A stretch of DNA of 64,000 bases from Zymomonas mobilis (GCF_006715975.1 NZ_VFOF01000001.1:940001-1004000), one strand, 5' to 3'. Positions 9,995-19,636 are shown, counted from the stretch's first letter. Numbers and translations: made by a program. The notes: generated from the sequence alone by a model not told the origin.

Positions 9995-11773
9995 TTAGGC
10001 TTCTGGCATAATACTCGGTGTATGTCGGACAGCGTGCATATTGCCTTCTTCTGCAGCCTTGAGAACAATTTCACGCATCGAAGCGCGCTTGTCATGAATA
10101 GCCGCAACTGCATGACCAGTAGAGACACCCAAGGATATCAATGTAGCTTCTGCTAAGCGTAAAGAGCTTTCCAGCGTTTCTGCAACGATATCGGTTGCGC
10201 CCGCTTTAAATAGTTGAGCGGCATGACGGGAATCGCTGGCACGAGCAATGATAATCAGATCAGGGTAAATGGTGTGAAGACGATGAACGACATTCACCAT
10301 GGAAACTGGATCATTGATGGCCAGAACAACCGCGTTGATCTTGTTACCGAGTTGCTGAACGAAAACCGGATTGCTGATATCGCCAAAAGTCGCTTGATAG
10401 CCGTCTCTTTTGGCATTGATGACCAGATCAATATCGGAATCTATCGCAAGATAAGGCTTCTTTTCTGAAGTGAGCACATCGGCAATAACCCTTCCGACGC
10501 GTCCGATTCCTGCGATAATGGTGTGGTTATCAATATCTTCGATGGGTTCTTCATTGGAAGGCAAGGTCAAATTATGCTCGCGCAAGGTGAGTTTGAGCGA
10601 AATTCTATGACCAATTTTGGCGAGAAGCGGCGTAATTGTCAGACCAATGGCAGTGACAATTTCCCAGAAAGCCGCAGTTGAAGGCATAATAAGCTGTGCC
10701 TGTCTGGCTGTCGCCAGAATAACCAAGGTCGTTTCCGAAGGTGCTGACATCAATAAGCCAGATTCGATTGCGGTTGCCAATCTGACATGGCTAAGGCGAA
10801 GCATACCGCTGGTCACAATGGTTTTAACAATAACAACCCCAGCAACACCCAAAGCCAAGGCCTGCCAATTGGCCATGATAAGCCGGAAATCGAGGCTCAT
10901 ACCGACTGTGAGCAAGAAGACCCCCAAAGCCAGCCTTTGGAAGGGCAAGATCACCATTTCAACTTCGACATGATAGTCGGTTTCAGCGATCAAAAGACCT
11001 GCGGTTAAAGCCCCAACAATGGGAGAGAGCCCCATCGCGCTGGTTGCAACAGAGGCCAAAATAACAACAAGCAGACTGATAGAAAGAAAGACTTCTGAGC
11101 TTTTGGTTCTCGCGGCCTGTGCAAAAAGGGTAGGAAGAGCAAAGCGCCCCAAAACTAGAATGGCAATGACCGTTGCGCCACCCTGCCATAAAGTAGCGAT
11201 CAATCCGTCCCAACGATTATCCTGCCCATAAGGCGCCATGGCACCTAACGCAAAGATGATCGGAACCAAGGCTAAATCTTCGAAAAGGAGGATAGCAAAA
11301 GCGTTTTTACCAACAGGCCCTGTCGTTCCTACCATAGGTAGCACCAAGGCGGTTGATGAAACACTTAACGCCAAGCCCATACCGATGGAGCCCGCCCAGT
11401 TTTCACCAAGACAGTAAAGTCCGGTACCAATAAGGAGGCCGCATCCCAAAAGCTTTCCCGTTCCCAATCCGAAAACAGCCCTTCGCATCGCCCATAGGCG
11501 TTTGAAGGATAATTCGATGCCGATAGAAAAAAGCATCAGGACGATACCGAAATCCGCAAAAGGTTCGATACCGTCCGGATCGGAAATGGTGACGTGTTTT
11601 AACCATGGATATTCTGTGACGAGAGAACCCAGACATTTAGGCCCCAAAACTGCACCCGCCAGAATAAAACCGATGACCGGAGATATCCGAAAACGGGCGA
11701 AGGCTGGAATAATTAGCCCTGCAGCTCCCAAAATGACGAGGGAATCGCTGAAAAGAGACGAGTTCATCTGCAT
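9995..11773 (-). CDS. CPA2-family monovalent cation:proton antiporter with RCK domain
   Basis: A 592-residue inner-membrane transporter of the KefB/KefC/YbaL type. About 12 transmembrane helices fill residues 1-385 (PVIGFILAGAVLGP, LLFEDLALVPIIFALGAM, which carries the ion-binding Asp). They are followed by a cytosolic TrkA-N/RCK Rossmann domain, GIGRVGRVIADVL with the nucleotide-binding acidic residue in LAIDSDIDLV, and a short C-terminal tail. Expected role: K+ or Na+ / H+ exchange gated by NAD(H) or a thiol ligand. It is closest in layout to YbaL. Two in-frame ATGs (11773, 11767) are possible starts. Confidence 0.88.
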   Translation of the reverse strand: MQMNSSLFSDSLVILGAAGLIIPAFARFRISPVIGFILAGAVLGPKCLGSLVTEYPWLKHVTISDPDGIEPFADFGIVLMLFSIGIELSFKRLWAMRRAVFGLGTGKLLGCGLLIGTGLYCLGENWAGSIGMGLALSVSSTALVLPMVGTTGPVGKNAFAILLFEDLALVPIIFALGAMAPYGQDNRWDGLIATLWQGGATVIAILVLGRFALPTLFAQAARTKSSEVFLSISLLVVILASVATSAMGLSPIVGALTAGLLIAETDYHVEVEMVILPFQRLALGVFLLTVGMSLDFRLIMANWQALALGVAGVVIVKTIVTSGMLRLSHVRLATAIESGLLMSAPSETTLVILATARQAQLIMPSTAAFWEIVTAIGLTITPLLAKIGHRISLKLTLREHNLTLPSNEEPIEDIDNHTIIAGIGRVGRVIADVLTSEKKPYLAIDSDIDLVINAKRDGYQATFGDISNPVFVQQLGNKINAVVLAINDPVSMVNVVHRLHTIYPDLIIIARASDSRHAAQLFKAGATDIVAETLESSLRLAEATLISLGVSTGHAVAAIHDKRASMREIVLKAAEEGNMHAVRHTPSIMPEA

Positions 11774-12468
11774 GAGGATGCATTATCCATAAATTAAGAG
11801 CTATGCCTCACTTTTTTAATTAAATTAAAGAATTGTTTTTGCAATGAAAACTGCAAAAAATATATTGAGATATTATTATATGAGATAATAAATAATATTC
11901 AATTTATAGAAACTTAACATCAAAATCATTTTTATAAATGAGATCAATTGGTTTTTTATTAAAAAAATCGAATCCGCATCTGATTCATTAAATTTTTTTT
12001 AGAATATCCCGCTATGGGTATTTTTTTCTCACGGCATTTTGATGCAAAAATACCATGAATAAGGGTTATTATCCGCTGCCTTTATAAATAATGTTGGGAC
12101 AGAGAGGATAAGACGTTAAATATTTTTAAACAAGATTAGAGCATATACAAAACAGATAGAGAAATAGCTGACAAATCCCTTTTAGTCAGATAAGAGCCAT
12201 TTTAATTTTAATGGCTTAAATGATGGGGCTTTGATATACTGAATGGAGGATAAAAGTCGTCTTGTTTCAAACCTTTTCTGATAGACCATTTCTTGTGTCT
12301 TCTGCTTGTGAATCGACCGCTTTTCGGCCAGATAAGAAAACTGAAAATTGGGTATAAACGATTCTGTAGAAGTGGTTTTTTGTATGAAAAATCACGTTAG
12401 AACAGGTCTCTTGATCACATTATAATATTATAAAATAAAAATATAAAAATCCTTACGGAGAGGATAAT
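11774..12468. other. AT-rich intergenic region with porin promoter
   Basis: About 695 bp without a convincing ORF, lying between two divergent genes, so it should hold both promoters. A TATAAT lies at 12421-12426, 43 bp ahead of the porin start, and the porin has a good ribosome site (GGAGAGG at 12457-12463). No clear -35 hexamer accompanies that -10. The long AT tract at 11810-12010 shows no tRNA, repeat array or protein-like frame. Confidence 0.5.
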
Positions 12469-14346
12469 ATGAAAAATAATTTTAAGATAGCGAAAGTGGC
12501 GCAGTGGGTGTTAGCCTTATCCATTGCGACTTCATCTGCCGAAGCGTGGGCTGATCCGTTGGGTAACTGGCTTTCTAAAGTCAATAACCATCACAAACAT
12601 AAAGATGCCGCCAGCGAACCGGCAACAGAGCAAGAAGATCAGGCTGATACCGATACCACGGCAGCGCCGTCTTCTGTTGCGGCTCAGCCACAAAGCCAGC
12701 AAACTATTCAGCAGCCCGCTCGCGTTGCCCCGTCAGCAAGATCGGTCGATAACGGACAAAGTCAGTCAGCCGCGCAGATTTCGCAGCAGAATGACAGTGA
12801 CGATTCTGTTAGAATGTCTAGCAATGACAATCAGGATAATGGCGCTTCTGATGCGCCTGAAATGGTCCCCGTTTCGCATCAGCATGTTTCTCCCGCGCCA
12901 TTCCCTTACGCATCCCTGACCGTCGGAAGCAGCGAATTACAGCCGGAACCCAATCCGCGCATGCCCGTCAGCAAAGGCGGTGTCGTTGAAGAGAATATCG
13001 AAAACAAAGGTTTGGTTGATAGTATCGTTCAATCCACCCGTGGCCGTCATAATGCTTTTGGATGGATCGGTGTCGGCGATAACAGCGTTATGTTGGCTCG
13101 TGATCCTAAAGATCGCGGTATTTTCGGTACATGGTTAGGTATCAAGCCGTGGTTGCGCGATAAAGGTATCGATATTCAGTCTTCTATGGGGGGTGTTGAA
13201 ACGGCCTTTAATGCGCGTGGTGGTGATCGCCATGCATTGAGAACCGCTTACCAATGGTTAGTTCAGGCCAGTTTTGACATGGAACGCTTAGGCGTTGTCA
13301 AAGGTGGTAAATTCAACTTCATGATGACAAAGCGTGGTGGTGGACAGATTGAACAAGCCATCAACGCAACGACCCTGACCGAAATGCAAGAAGTCTATGG
13401 TCGTGGTAATATTTGGCGTTTGATTGAAGGTTCTTATGAACAGCAGCTCGGTCGGTTTAACATCAAGGTCGGCCGTTTAACCGAAAACAACGAATTCGGT
13501 ATGGCCAGTACCGGATGTTCCTTCATGAGCTTGGGCTTCTGCGGTAACCAAGCAGGTAACCTTGTTGGTGACTACTGGTATAACTGGCCAGTTTCGAACT
13601 GGGCAGGTCGTGTGACCTATCAGGTGTCGAAAGAAGTGACCATCGGTGCCGGTGTATTCGACGTTAACCGTAAGAATATTCAGGGCAAAGTTCTTCACGA
13701 AAACTTTTACATGGATAACCCATTCCATCCAGAAGCCGGTTTGTATATCGGTGAAGTTAAATGGGCCCCGAAATTCGGTAGAGAAAAAAATCTCGAAGGT
13801 ATGTTCAAATTTGACGGTTGGTATACTGACGATAAGTCTTATAATCTCCGTTATTATCAAGATGTTGCGATGCAGACCGGATATTCATCGCAGGGCCCCG
13901 AAGTACGTGGTCGCTATGGTGCTTATGTAACGGCTGAACAGCAGGTTTTACGTTTTGATGACCACCGGCAATTGACGGTTGCTTTCCGCGCTTTGAAGAA
14001 TGACGGAAGAACTAATAAATCAACGGCTGAAGTTTCTGCCTATGCCATCCTGTTCGGCGTTTCCAAAGAACGTCCCGATGACTGGGTCGGTATTGGTAGC
14101 GGAACAACTTGGTTGAGTAACGCCTTCCTGAAAAGTGATGCTTTGTCCGCTCAGCATCGTCATCAGGAATATTATTCAGAACTTTTCTATAATATCCAAA
14201 TTTCTCCGGCCGTGTTCTTGCGTCCGAATATTCAATATGTGGTTCATCCGGGCGGCTATTATGCCCGTGGCCCTGTTGATACGCCTTACAACTATAATTC
14301 GAAGAATATTATTCTGCTTGGTCTCAAAAGCGGTTGGGTATTCTAA
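12469..14346 (+). CDS. OprB-family carbohydrate-selective porin
   Basis: A 625-residue outer-membrane protein. It has an N-terminal signal peptide (basic start, hydrophobic ALSIATSS, cleavage near EAWA/DP) and then a long Gln/Asp/Ser-rich linker up to residue ~190. The C-terminal two thirds form an OprB-type beta barrel: GIFGTWLGIKPWLRDKGI, GGKFNFMMTKRGGG, FNIKVGRLTENNEFG, and a C-terminus ending in aromatic Phe (LGLKSGWVF) as expected for barrel insertion. Likely role: uptake of glucose or related sugars across the outer membrane, which fits a sugar-fermenting organism. The 150-residue linker before the barrel is unusually long. Confidence 0.85.
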   Translation: MKNNFKIAKVAQWVLALSIATSSAEAWADPLGNWLSKVNNHHKHKDAASEPATEQEDQADTDTTAAPSSVAAQPQSQQTIQQPARVAPSARSVDNGQSQSAAQISQQNDSDDSVRMSSNDNQDNGASDAPEMVPVSHQHVSPAPFPYASLTVGSSELQPEPNPRMPVSKGGVVEENIENKGLVDSIVQSTRGRHNAFGWIGVGDNSVMLARDPKDRGIFGTWLGIKPWLRDKGIDIQSSMGGVETAFNARGGDRHALRTAYQWLVQASFDMERLGVVKGGKFNFMMTKRGGGQIEQAINATTLTEMQEVYGRGNIWRLIEGSYEQQLGRFNIKVGRLTENNEFGMASTGCSFMSLGFCGNQAGNLVGDYWYNWPVSNWAGRVTYQVSKEVTIGAGVFDVNRKNIQGKVLHENFYMDNPFHPEAGLYIGEVKWAPKFGREKNLEGMFKFDGWYTDDKSYNLRYYQDVAMQTGYSSQGPEVRGRYGAYVTAEQQVLRFDDHRQLTVAFRALKNDGRTNKSTAEVSAYAILFGVSKERPDDWVGIGSGTTWLSNAFLKSDALSAQHRHQEYYSELFYNIQISPAVFLRPNIQYVVHPGGYYARGPVDTPYNYNSKNIILLGLKSGWVF

Positions 14347-14360
14347 TATAGTATAATGAT

Positions 14361-14402
14361 TATCCGGTTATTGAAGAGGGGTACTTCTTCAATAACCGGA
14401 TA
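14361..14402. terminator. Hairpin terminator between porin and GT22 gene
   Basis: A 16-bp inverted repeat, TATCCGGTTATTGAAG against CTTCAATAACCGGATA, with a short loop sits between two convergent genes (stops at 14346 and 14414). It lacks a long T run but is a strong stem and is probably bidirectional. Confidence 0.75.
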
Positions 14403-14413
14403 TGAATTGAAGA

Positions 14414-15943
14414 TTATTGATCTATATTCTTTAGAACTTTGTTGATCTCAAAATTATCTGCGGTTTCTTTTTTGAAACAGGAACCTGCACGCAAAAACAA
14501 ACAGATATCTTCGGTCTTTTCCCCATTTTTTTGTTGGTAGCAGCCCATCGGGCGATATTCTTTGGGTAGATTTTTGCCTGAAGAATAAGCTGTAATGACC
14601 GCATTTGACGCTAAAAATAGCGAAGATGACAAGGTTGCTGTATCTGGATATCGAGTGCCATAGCTATTGGTCGGTAATACGCTGTAAATCGGAATTCGAC
14701 GATGAAGAAGGCTGTATCCGCCGCTTTGCCAATAATCGATCTGATATAAAACCAATCCACATAATTCAGAGAATGAACGGGCTTTCATTTCAGCCTGTAA
14801 AACGCCACGATATTGATACCAGTGTCCGCTATTACCATTGCTGCAAAAGAGTGATGCGGCTGCCCATATAGCAAAGACGGCTGTTCTTGATAAATATTTC
14901 AATGGATTGGAAAGGCGACCTGTCCATTTCTCAACTAGCAGGCCGCTGCCTATAGCGCCGAGAATAATAAAAATACCGCTCGATAAGAAAATAAAGCGAT
15001 ATTCTTTATGAGAAATCAGCATATGGAAGGCGAGGTTCGTCAGCGCTGCCCCAAATAGCGCTGGATACCGATAAGCGGCGACACAAATAGGAAAGGGCAA
15101 AAGAAGCGCAAGCCATTTCCAATTCGTCCCTATGTCCAGAAAATAGCCGTATAAAGGCGCTATGCCGTAATCATTAGCGCGATGATAAAGTAAATTTTGT
15201 TGTATGTTTTTAAGAAGCCATAAAAGCGGATATTCGCCGATAAAGATATCGGATAATGAGCTAATCAAAATCGCGAATAGTCCGCCAAAAATAAAATAAA
15301 CCCAGTGTTTGAAGTTGAATTTTAAAGTAAATAACGAAATAAAAATAATTGATGGGATATATTGAAACCTCAATAAGGCTGATAATCCCATTAAAAAGCC
15401 CGCAGCGATAAGAGTGTTGACGGATTTTTTGGTAGAGCAAAGATAAAAAGCAGCAGGCATAAAAGCTGAAAAAGAAAGCGATTCACTCAAAGGATGCGCT
15501 GCAAAAAGGACTATTTCATACCAAGTCGCGGCTACAAACATAGCCAGACAAGCAACAAAAAGCGAATATGGGCGGCCTAGACGGTAGGCGCTCCAGACGA
15601 CGCCCATTGATAGGATTGCTGTTATCGCATGGGGAAAAACCCAATATAAATAACTCTGGTTATTGATTATGTCGCCAGCCTTCATTGCCATGGCTAATAG
15701 CACCGGAACAAGGCCGCCTCGCATACCGTAGCGATATTCCCAAGGGATAACCGAATAGCCAAAAGCTAAGCGATGAGCTTGTTCAAGATATTGGAAGATT
15801 TCATCAGGGTGATAATAGCCGATAGGAAGAACGGCGATGATGCGTAATGCCAGCGCCAAAAGAGCGATCAAAGTAAAGGCAAGATAAGATTTTGGTATTG
15901 ATTTCAGGGAAAGGGATGAGGCAGATTTATCTTTATTTGCCAT
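14414..15943 (-). CDS. GT22 (Alg9/PIG-B-like) mannosyltransferase, membrane protein
   Basis: About 509 residues with 10-12 hydrophobic helices. The luminal-loop signature of GT22/GT-C enzymes is present near the N-terminus (YYHPDEIFQYLEQAH, followed by WEYRYGMRGGL), and HKEYRF, the second GT22 hallmark, lies near residue 320. Family members transfer mannose from a polyprenyl-linked donor; a bacterial member would act on a glycolipid or exopolysaccharide. No sugar-polymer genes lie next to it, so the acceptor is unknown. Start: ATG at 15943 has GGA at a suitable distance; an ATG at 15955 and a TTG at 15961 are alternatives. Confidence 0.75.
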   Translation of the reverse strand: MANKDKSASSLSLKSIPKSYLAFTLIALLALALRIIAVLPIGYYHPDEIFQYLEQAHRLAFGYSVIPWEYRYGMRGGLVPVLLAMAMKAGDIINNQSYLYWVFPHAITAILSMGVVWSAYRLGRPYSLFVACLAMFVAATWYEIVLFAAHPLSESLSFSAFMPAAFYLCSTKKSVNTLIAAGFLMGLSALLRFQYIPSIIFISLFTLKFNFKHWVYFIFGGLFAILISSLSDIFIGEYPLLWLLKNIQQNLLYHRANDYGIAPLYGYFLDIGTNWKWLALLLPFPICVAAYRYPALFGAALTNLAFHMLISHKEYRFIFLSSGIFIILGAIGSGLLVEKWTGRLSNPLKYLSRTAVFAIWAAASLFCSNGNSGHWYQYRGVLQAEMKARSFSELCGLVLYQIDYWQSGGYSLLHRRIPIYSVLPTNSYGTRYPDTATLSSSLFLASNAVITAYSSGKNLPKEYRPMGCYQQKNGEKTEDICLFLRAGSCFKKETADNFEINKVLKNIDQ

Positions 15944-16277
15944 TATTTTTTCCATTTCCAACCAGAATTCTATCGTCCAGATTTTGATAAAGATACTTGC
16001 TTGATTAATAGGCGTTTAGCTTATGAAAGAAACAAAATATTTACCGCTTTGGCCTCATTAAAAAATAAATTTATATCCCTTATAGTTTCTATATTTTTTT
16101 CAATAATATCTAAATATAAATAACATTTATTATATTATGCGATGTGTCATCTTCTTTGGAATGCTTGTTACTTTTATAAAAATATGTGGTTTTTTGTTTA
16201 AAAATTACGAAATGATTTTATGTGACGCATTTTAAGTTTATATGAAATTGTTAAAAATATATATTAATTTTCTTTAC

Positions 16278-16305
16278 TTGTCAGTATGTTACACCCTGCT
16301 ATAAC
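16278..16305 (+). promoter_or_regulatory. Sigma-70-type promoter candidate
   Basis: TTGTCA (16278-16283), a 16-nt spacer and TATAAC (16300-16305) each match consensus at five of six positions. It points into intergenic DNA with no ORF, towards the candidate small RNA. The match was made by eye, and promoter-like matches occur by chance in AT-rich DNA. Confidence 0.45.
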
Positions 16306-16311
16306 CATTAG

Positions 16312-16477
16312 GATAATTTTTACTTTTTAAGGAGTAATATCCCAAAGACAGTCAGAAGAACTGTCTATCTATTATATTATAATCAGCAATGGTTGTAATA
16401 TTGATTTAAAGAGTAAAAATTTATTTTGCAGGGTTGCTTGTTGTTTGATCGGACAGATTATTAGGGTCTGTCCTTTT
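16312..16477 (+). ncRNA. Candidate small RNA
   Basis: A possible ~165-nt transcript from the promoter candidate at 16278. It would contain a first hairpin, AGACAGT/ACTGTCT (16346-16366, 7-nt loop). It would end at a second, GGACAGA/TCTGTCC (16451-16473), followed by TTTTAG, which looks like a weak rho-independent terminator. No start codon in the interval opens more than seven codons. This is inference from sequence features only. Confidence 0.35.
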
Positions 16478-16798
16478 AGAATGGAGATGCCATAGCAAAA
16501 ATACACTTTATATTTTTTATAAAATAAAAACATAATTATATTATAATGTAAGGTGTTTTATAAATTGTTTATTCAATATTTCTATATTTCTGATTAAAGT
16601 ATTTATTTAAAAATAAAACAATTCAGTATAGATATTGTCTCGAATTTATGTTTTTTACAGTGGGGCGCTGTAAATAATATTTTGCTTTTTGTATATAAAA
16701 AATGATAAAAACTACAAAAAGCATTAAAACTAGGGGATGGTTTTTGAGATATGAATAATTTTATTATATTTTTTCAAAGTAATAATTTTTAACGTATT

Positions 16799-17917
16799 AT
16801 GGCTTCGATTTCTTCGTTCAGGAGTGCTTCTGTCGTAGAAAACACAGCGCTTATCGGCGAAAGCCCGGCTATGCGTGAAATACGGTATCTGATTAAGCAG
16901 GTTGCCCCTACCTCTGCATCAGTATTGATTACCGGCCCGTCAGGGAGCGGTAAGGAGATGGTTGCGTCTTCCATTCATGCTTCAAGCCCACGGTCTGGAT
17001 CCAGATTTATTCCTGTCAATTGTGGTGCAATTCCGCGCGATTTATTAGAATCCGAATTATTTGGTCATGAAAAAGGCGCCTTTACCGGAGCGGTTGGGCA
17101 GACCTATGGCCGTTTTGAAGAGGCGGATGGTGGAACTCTTTTCTTAGATGAAATTGGTGACATGCCCTTTGATATGCAGGTCAAACTGCTGCGGGTTCTA
17201 GAGGATAATATTATCACCCGTGTGGGTGGGCGACAGCCTATCCATGTCGATACCCGTATCATATCGGCAACCCATCGTGATATTCACAGCGCAATCCAAA
17301 GTAAGCATTTCCGTGAGGATTTGTTTTATCGCTTAGCCGTGTTTCCGATCCATCTGCCTTCCTTGGCCGAGCGTGACGATGATATTCCTTTATTGGCAGA
17401 ATATTTTTGCGATCGTCTTCCTGCCGGTCGGAAATTTTGTTTTTCGTCAGAATCGTTGCAATATTTGGCAAAATACAACTGGCCGGGAAATATTCGGGAA
17501 TTGCGCAATCTGGTTGAGCGCACCTCGATATTATACCCCGATCAAACGGTCGGTATTGAGCAGACCCAGAAATTATTAAATCTGGCTGTCAGCAGTCAAC
17601 CGGTAGAACGTGAAGCTTTATGGGATCTGAGTAGCCCGTCGCCATCCACATCGTCAGCCAGTCATTTTTCATTATCGGAAGATGATTTCGGTGGCGTTCA
17701 AGATAATGACGAGGGCAATCAGGATGTCTTTTCAGATTTTCCTGTTCCCGGCGATTCCGTGAAACTGAAAGATTTGGTTTCAGAGCTTGAATGCCGCTAT
17801 ATTACGGCGGCTTTAGCTTCTGCCAATAATATCGTTTCTGATGCGGCGCGCCTGTTAGGGTTGCATAGGACAACCCTGATCGAGAAGATGAACAAATATA
17901 AGATCAGCCGATCTTAA
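16799..17917 (+). CDS. Sigma-54-dependent activator without receiver domain (FleQ/FlbD-like)
   Basis: A 372-residue AAA+ activator that would remodel sigma-54 RNA polymerase. Walker A is GPSGSGK (46-52), the sigma-54-contacting loop GAFTGA is at 93-98, Walker B LFLDEIG is at 114-120, and an arginine-finger region is REDLFYRLAVFPI. The C-terminal Fis-type HTH (AARLLGLHRTTLIEKMNKY) closely resembles that of flagellar regulators such as FleQ/FlrA. The N-terminus has only ~20 residues before the AAA+ domain, so no receiver or REC-like input is present. There is no recognisable ribosome site before ATG 16799, and an in-frame TAA lies at 16790. No flagellar genes adjoin. Confidence 0.85.
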   Translation: MASISSFRSASVVENTALIGESPAMREIRYLIKQVAPTSASVLITGPSGSGKEMVASSIHASSPRSGSRFIPVNCGAIPRDLLESELFGHEKGAFTGAVGQTYGRFEEADGGTLFLDEIGDMPFDMQVKLLRVLEDNIITRVGGRQPIHVDTRIISATHRDIHSAIQSKHFREDLFYRLAVFPIHLPSLAERDDDIPLLAEYFCDRLPAGRKFCFSSESLQYLAKYNWPGNIRELRNLVERTSILYPDQTVGIEQTQKLLNLAVSSQPVEREALWDLSSPSPSTSSASHFSLSEDDFGGVQDNDEGNQDVFSDFPVPGDSVKLKDLVSELECRYITAALASANNIVSDAARLLGLHRTTLIEKMNKYKISRS

Positions 17918-17955
17918 TCCGGCAGGCCTTTTTTTATACCCAAGCCCTGCCGGAT
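17917..17955. terminator. Terminator between the sigma-54 activator and pdxH
   Basis: ATCCGGCAGG (17917-17926) pairs with CCTGCCGGAT (17946-17955), and the loop contains a run of seven T. It sits between convergent genes and overlaps the last base of the activator stop codon. Confidence 0.7.
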
Positions 17956-17962
17956 AGTCAGG

Positions 17963-18541
17963 TTACGGATATAAAAATTCGCTCTGCCAGCGACCATCAT
18001 TCAAGCTGAATAATTCGCGTTCATGTAATCTGAATTCGCGATCATTCCAGAATTCCATGCGGATCGGTTTTACACGGAATCCCGTCCAGTAAGATGGACG
18101 CGGCACAGCTTTGCCTTCATAGCGCGCTTCGATATCGGCAATGCGCTTTTCGAAAACATCACGTGCTGGTAATGGACGGGATTGTTCCGATGCCCATGCA
18201 CCAAGCTGTGATTTGCGGGCACGAGAGGCGAAATAAGCATCGGCTTCTGCGTCAGAAATCAGCTCGACAGGGCCTTCAATCCGAACCTGCCGCCGTAACT
18301 TTTTCCAATGGAAAAGCAAGGTTGCAACCGGATTTTCCAAAAGCTCGTGACCTTTGCGGCTGCCTAAATTCGTATAAAAGACAAAGCCGTCTTCATTATG
18401 CCCTTTTAACAGCATCATACGCACACAGGGGAATGCCTGTTTGCTGGCTGTTGCAAGCGCCATAGCCGTTGGATCATCGGTTTCGGCTTTTTTAGCCTCA
18501 TCCATCCAGTCGTCGAACATTTTATGAGGATCTTGAGTCAT
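17963..18541 (-). CDS. pdxH: Pyridoxine/pyridoxamine 5'-phosphate oxidase
   Basis: A flavoprotein of ~192 residues that oxidises PNP/PMP to pyridoxal 5'-phosphate, the last step of B6 synthesis and salvage. Visible family features are AFPCVRMMLLKGHNEDGFVF, YTNLGSRKGHEL, the FMN-binding FHWKKLRRQVRIEG, and the C-terminal signature FWNDREFRLHER. Length is typical when translation begins at ATG 18541; a GTG at 18565 would add eight residues of no clear family similarity. Supplies cofactor for enzymes such as the cysteine desulfurase further along. Confidence 0.95.
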   Translation of the reverse strand: MTQDPHKMFDDWMDEAKKAETDDPTAMALATASKQAFPCVRMMLLKGHNEDGFVFYTNLGSRKGHELLENPVATLLFHWKKLRRQVRIEGPVELISDAEADAYFASRARKSQLGAWASEQSRPLPARDVFEKRIADIEARYEGKAVPRPSYWTGFRVKPIRMEFWNDREFRLHERELFSLNDGRWQSEFLYP

Positions 18542-18604
18542 AATCACAGATCTAACCTTATCCACCCGCCAAGAAAAGCGACTTATCCAATATTTCTATA
18601 ACTG

Positions 18605-19636
18605 TTATTGGTTTGGCAGGAGAAGGCTGGAATCTCCATAGGAATAAAAACGGTAGCCTGTTTCGATTGCATGGTTATAGGCTGCCAGCATTTTTTCTCG
18701 TCCCATCAGTGCCGAAACAAGCATAAATAAAGTAGATTTTGGCAAATGGAAGTTAGTCATCAGGCCGTCAATTGCCCGAAAACGATAGCCGGGGGTAATG
18801 AAAATATCGGTCTCGCCAGAGAAGGGATGCACGACACCTTTTTCATCAGCAGCGCTTTCAACGAGACGAAGGCTAGTTGTGCCTGTCGCAATGATGCGGC
18901 CACCTTGTTTTTTGGTTTCGTTAATGGCCTCGGCAGTTTCAGCCGAAATCGCGCCCCATTCGCTATGCATGACATGATCGGCGCTATCTTCGACCTTCAT
19001 CGGCAAAAATGTACCGGCCCCCACATGCAGAGTAACCTTTGTATGTGTGACGCCTTTTTGCTCTAACCGGCTTAATAAGGCTTCTGTAAAATGAAGGGAC
19101 GCCGTTGGAGCGGCGACTGCACCTTCTTTTTCAGCAAATATAGTCTGATAATCTTTACGATCCTGCTGATCTGCTGGTCTTTTATGGGCGATATAAGGGG
19201 GCAGGGGCATGTTACCTGCCCGTTCTAGTAATAATTCGACGGGTTCTTCACCCAAAAATTCAAAAATGACCGAACCGTCTTCGTCCCGCCGGACAACCTG
19301 TCCGAAAACTTCTTGGCCAAAGTCAACGACATCATCGGCTTTTAGCCTTTTGGCATTACGGACGAAAGCGCGCCATTGGCGTAAGCCTTCCCGTTTCACC
19401 ATATTGGCGCTGATACGAGCCTGATTTTTTTTACCTTCAAGATAAGCCGGAATGACGCGGGTATCATTGAAAATAAGCAGATCGCCTTCTTTCAGAAGGT
19501 CAGGCAAATCCGCGACATGATAATCATCCATCCCTTGGGAAGTGACTTGTAACAAACGGGCAGATTCCCGTGGGATAGCCGGTCTTAAGGCAATAGATTC
19601 AGATGGAAGTTCAAAGTCAAAAAGATCAACCCGCAT
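18605..19636 (-). CDS. queA: tRNA preQ1(34) S-adenosylmethionine ribosyltransferase-isomerase
   Basis: A 343-residue enzyme that transfers and isomerises the ribosyl group of SAM onto preQ1 in tRNA, giving epoxyqueuosine. It begins with the family start VDLFDFELPSESIALRP. DLLIFNDTRVIPA, LHVGAGTFLPMKVED, GTTSLRLVESAA and the C-terminal NFHLPKSTLFMLVSALMG are all QueA signatures. A good ribosome site (AGGGATG) precedes ATG 19636. It lies 45 bp downstream of the cyclophilin gene on the same strand, so co-transcription is likely. Confidence 0.96.
   Translation of the reverse strand: MRVDLFDFELPSESIALRPAIPRESARLLQVTSQGMDDYHVADLPDLLKEGDLLIFNDTRVIPAYLEGKKNQARISANMVKREGLRQWRAFVRNAKRLKADDVVDFGQEVFGQVVRRDEDGSVIFEFLGEEPVELLLERAGNMPLPPYIAHKRPADQQDRKDYQTIFAEKEGAVAAPTASLHFTEALLSRLEQKGVTHTKVTLHVGAGTFLPMKVEDSADHVMHSEWGAISAETAEAINETKKQGGRIIATGTTSLRLVESAADEKGVVHPFSGETDIFITPGYRFRAIDGLMTNFHLPKSTLFMLVSALMGREKMLAAYNHAIETGYRFYSYGDSSLLLPNQ

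Larger units (their letters stand above)
15962..16798. other. Long AT-rich intergenic region
   Basis: About 837 bp, among the most AT-rich in the window, between the divergent GT22 and sigma-54 activator genes. No protein-like frame is visible. The middle part (16278-16480) has a promoter-like pair, two hairpins and a terminator-like end, annotated separately as a candidate small RNA. The final 300 bp before the activator hold only A/T runs, with no recognisable -24/-12 element. Confidence 0.5.
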
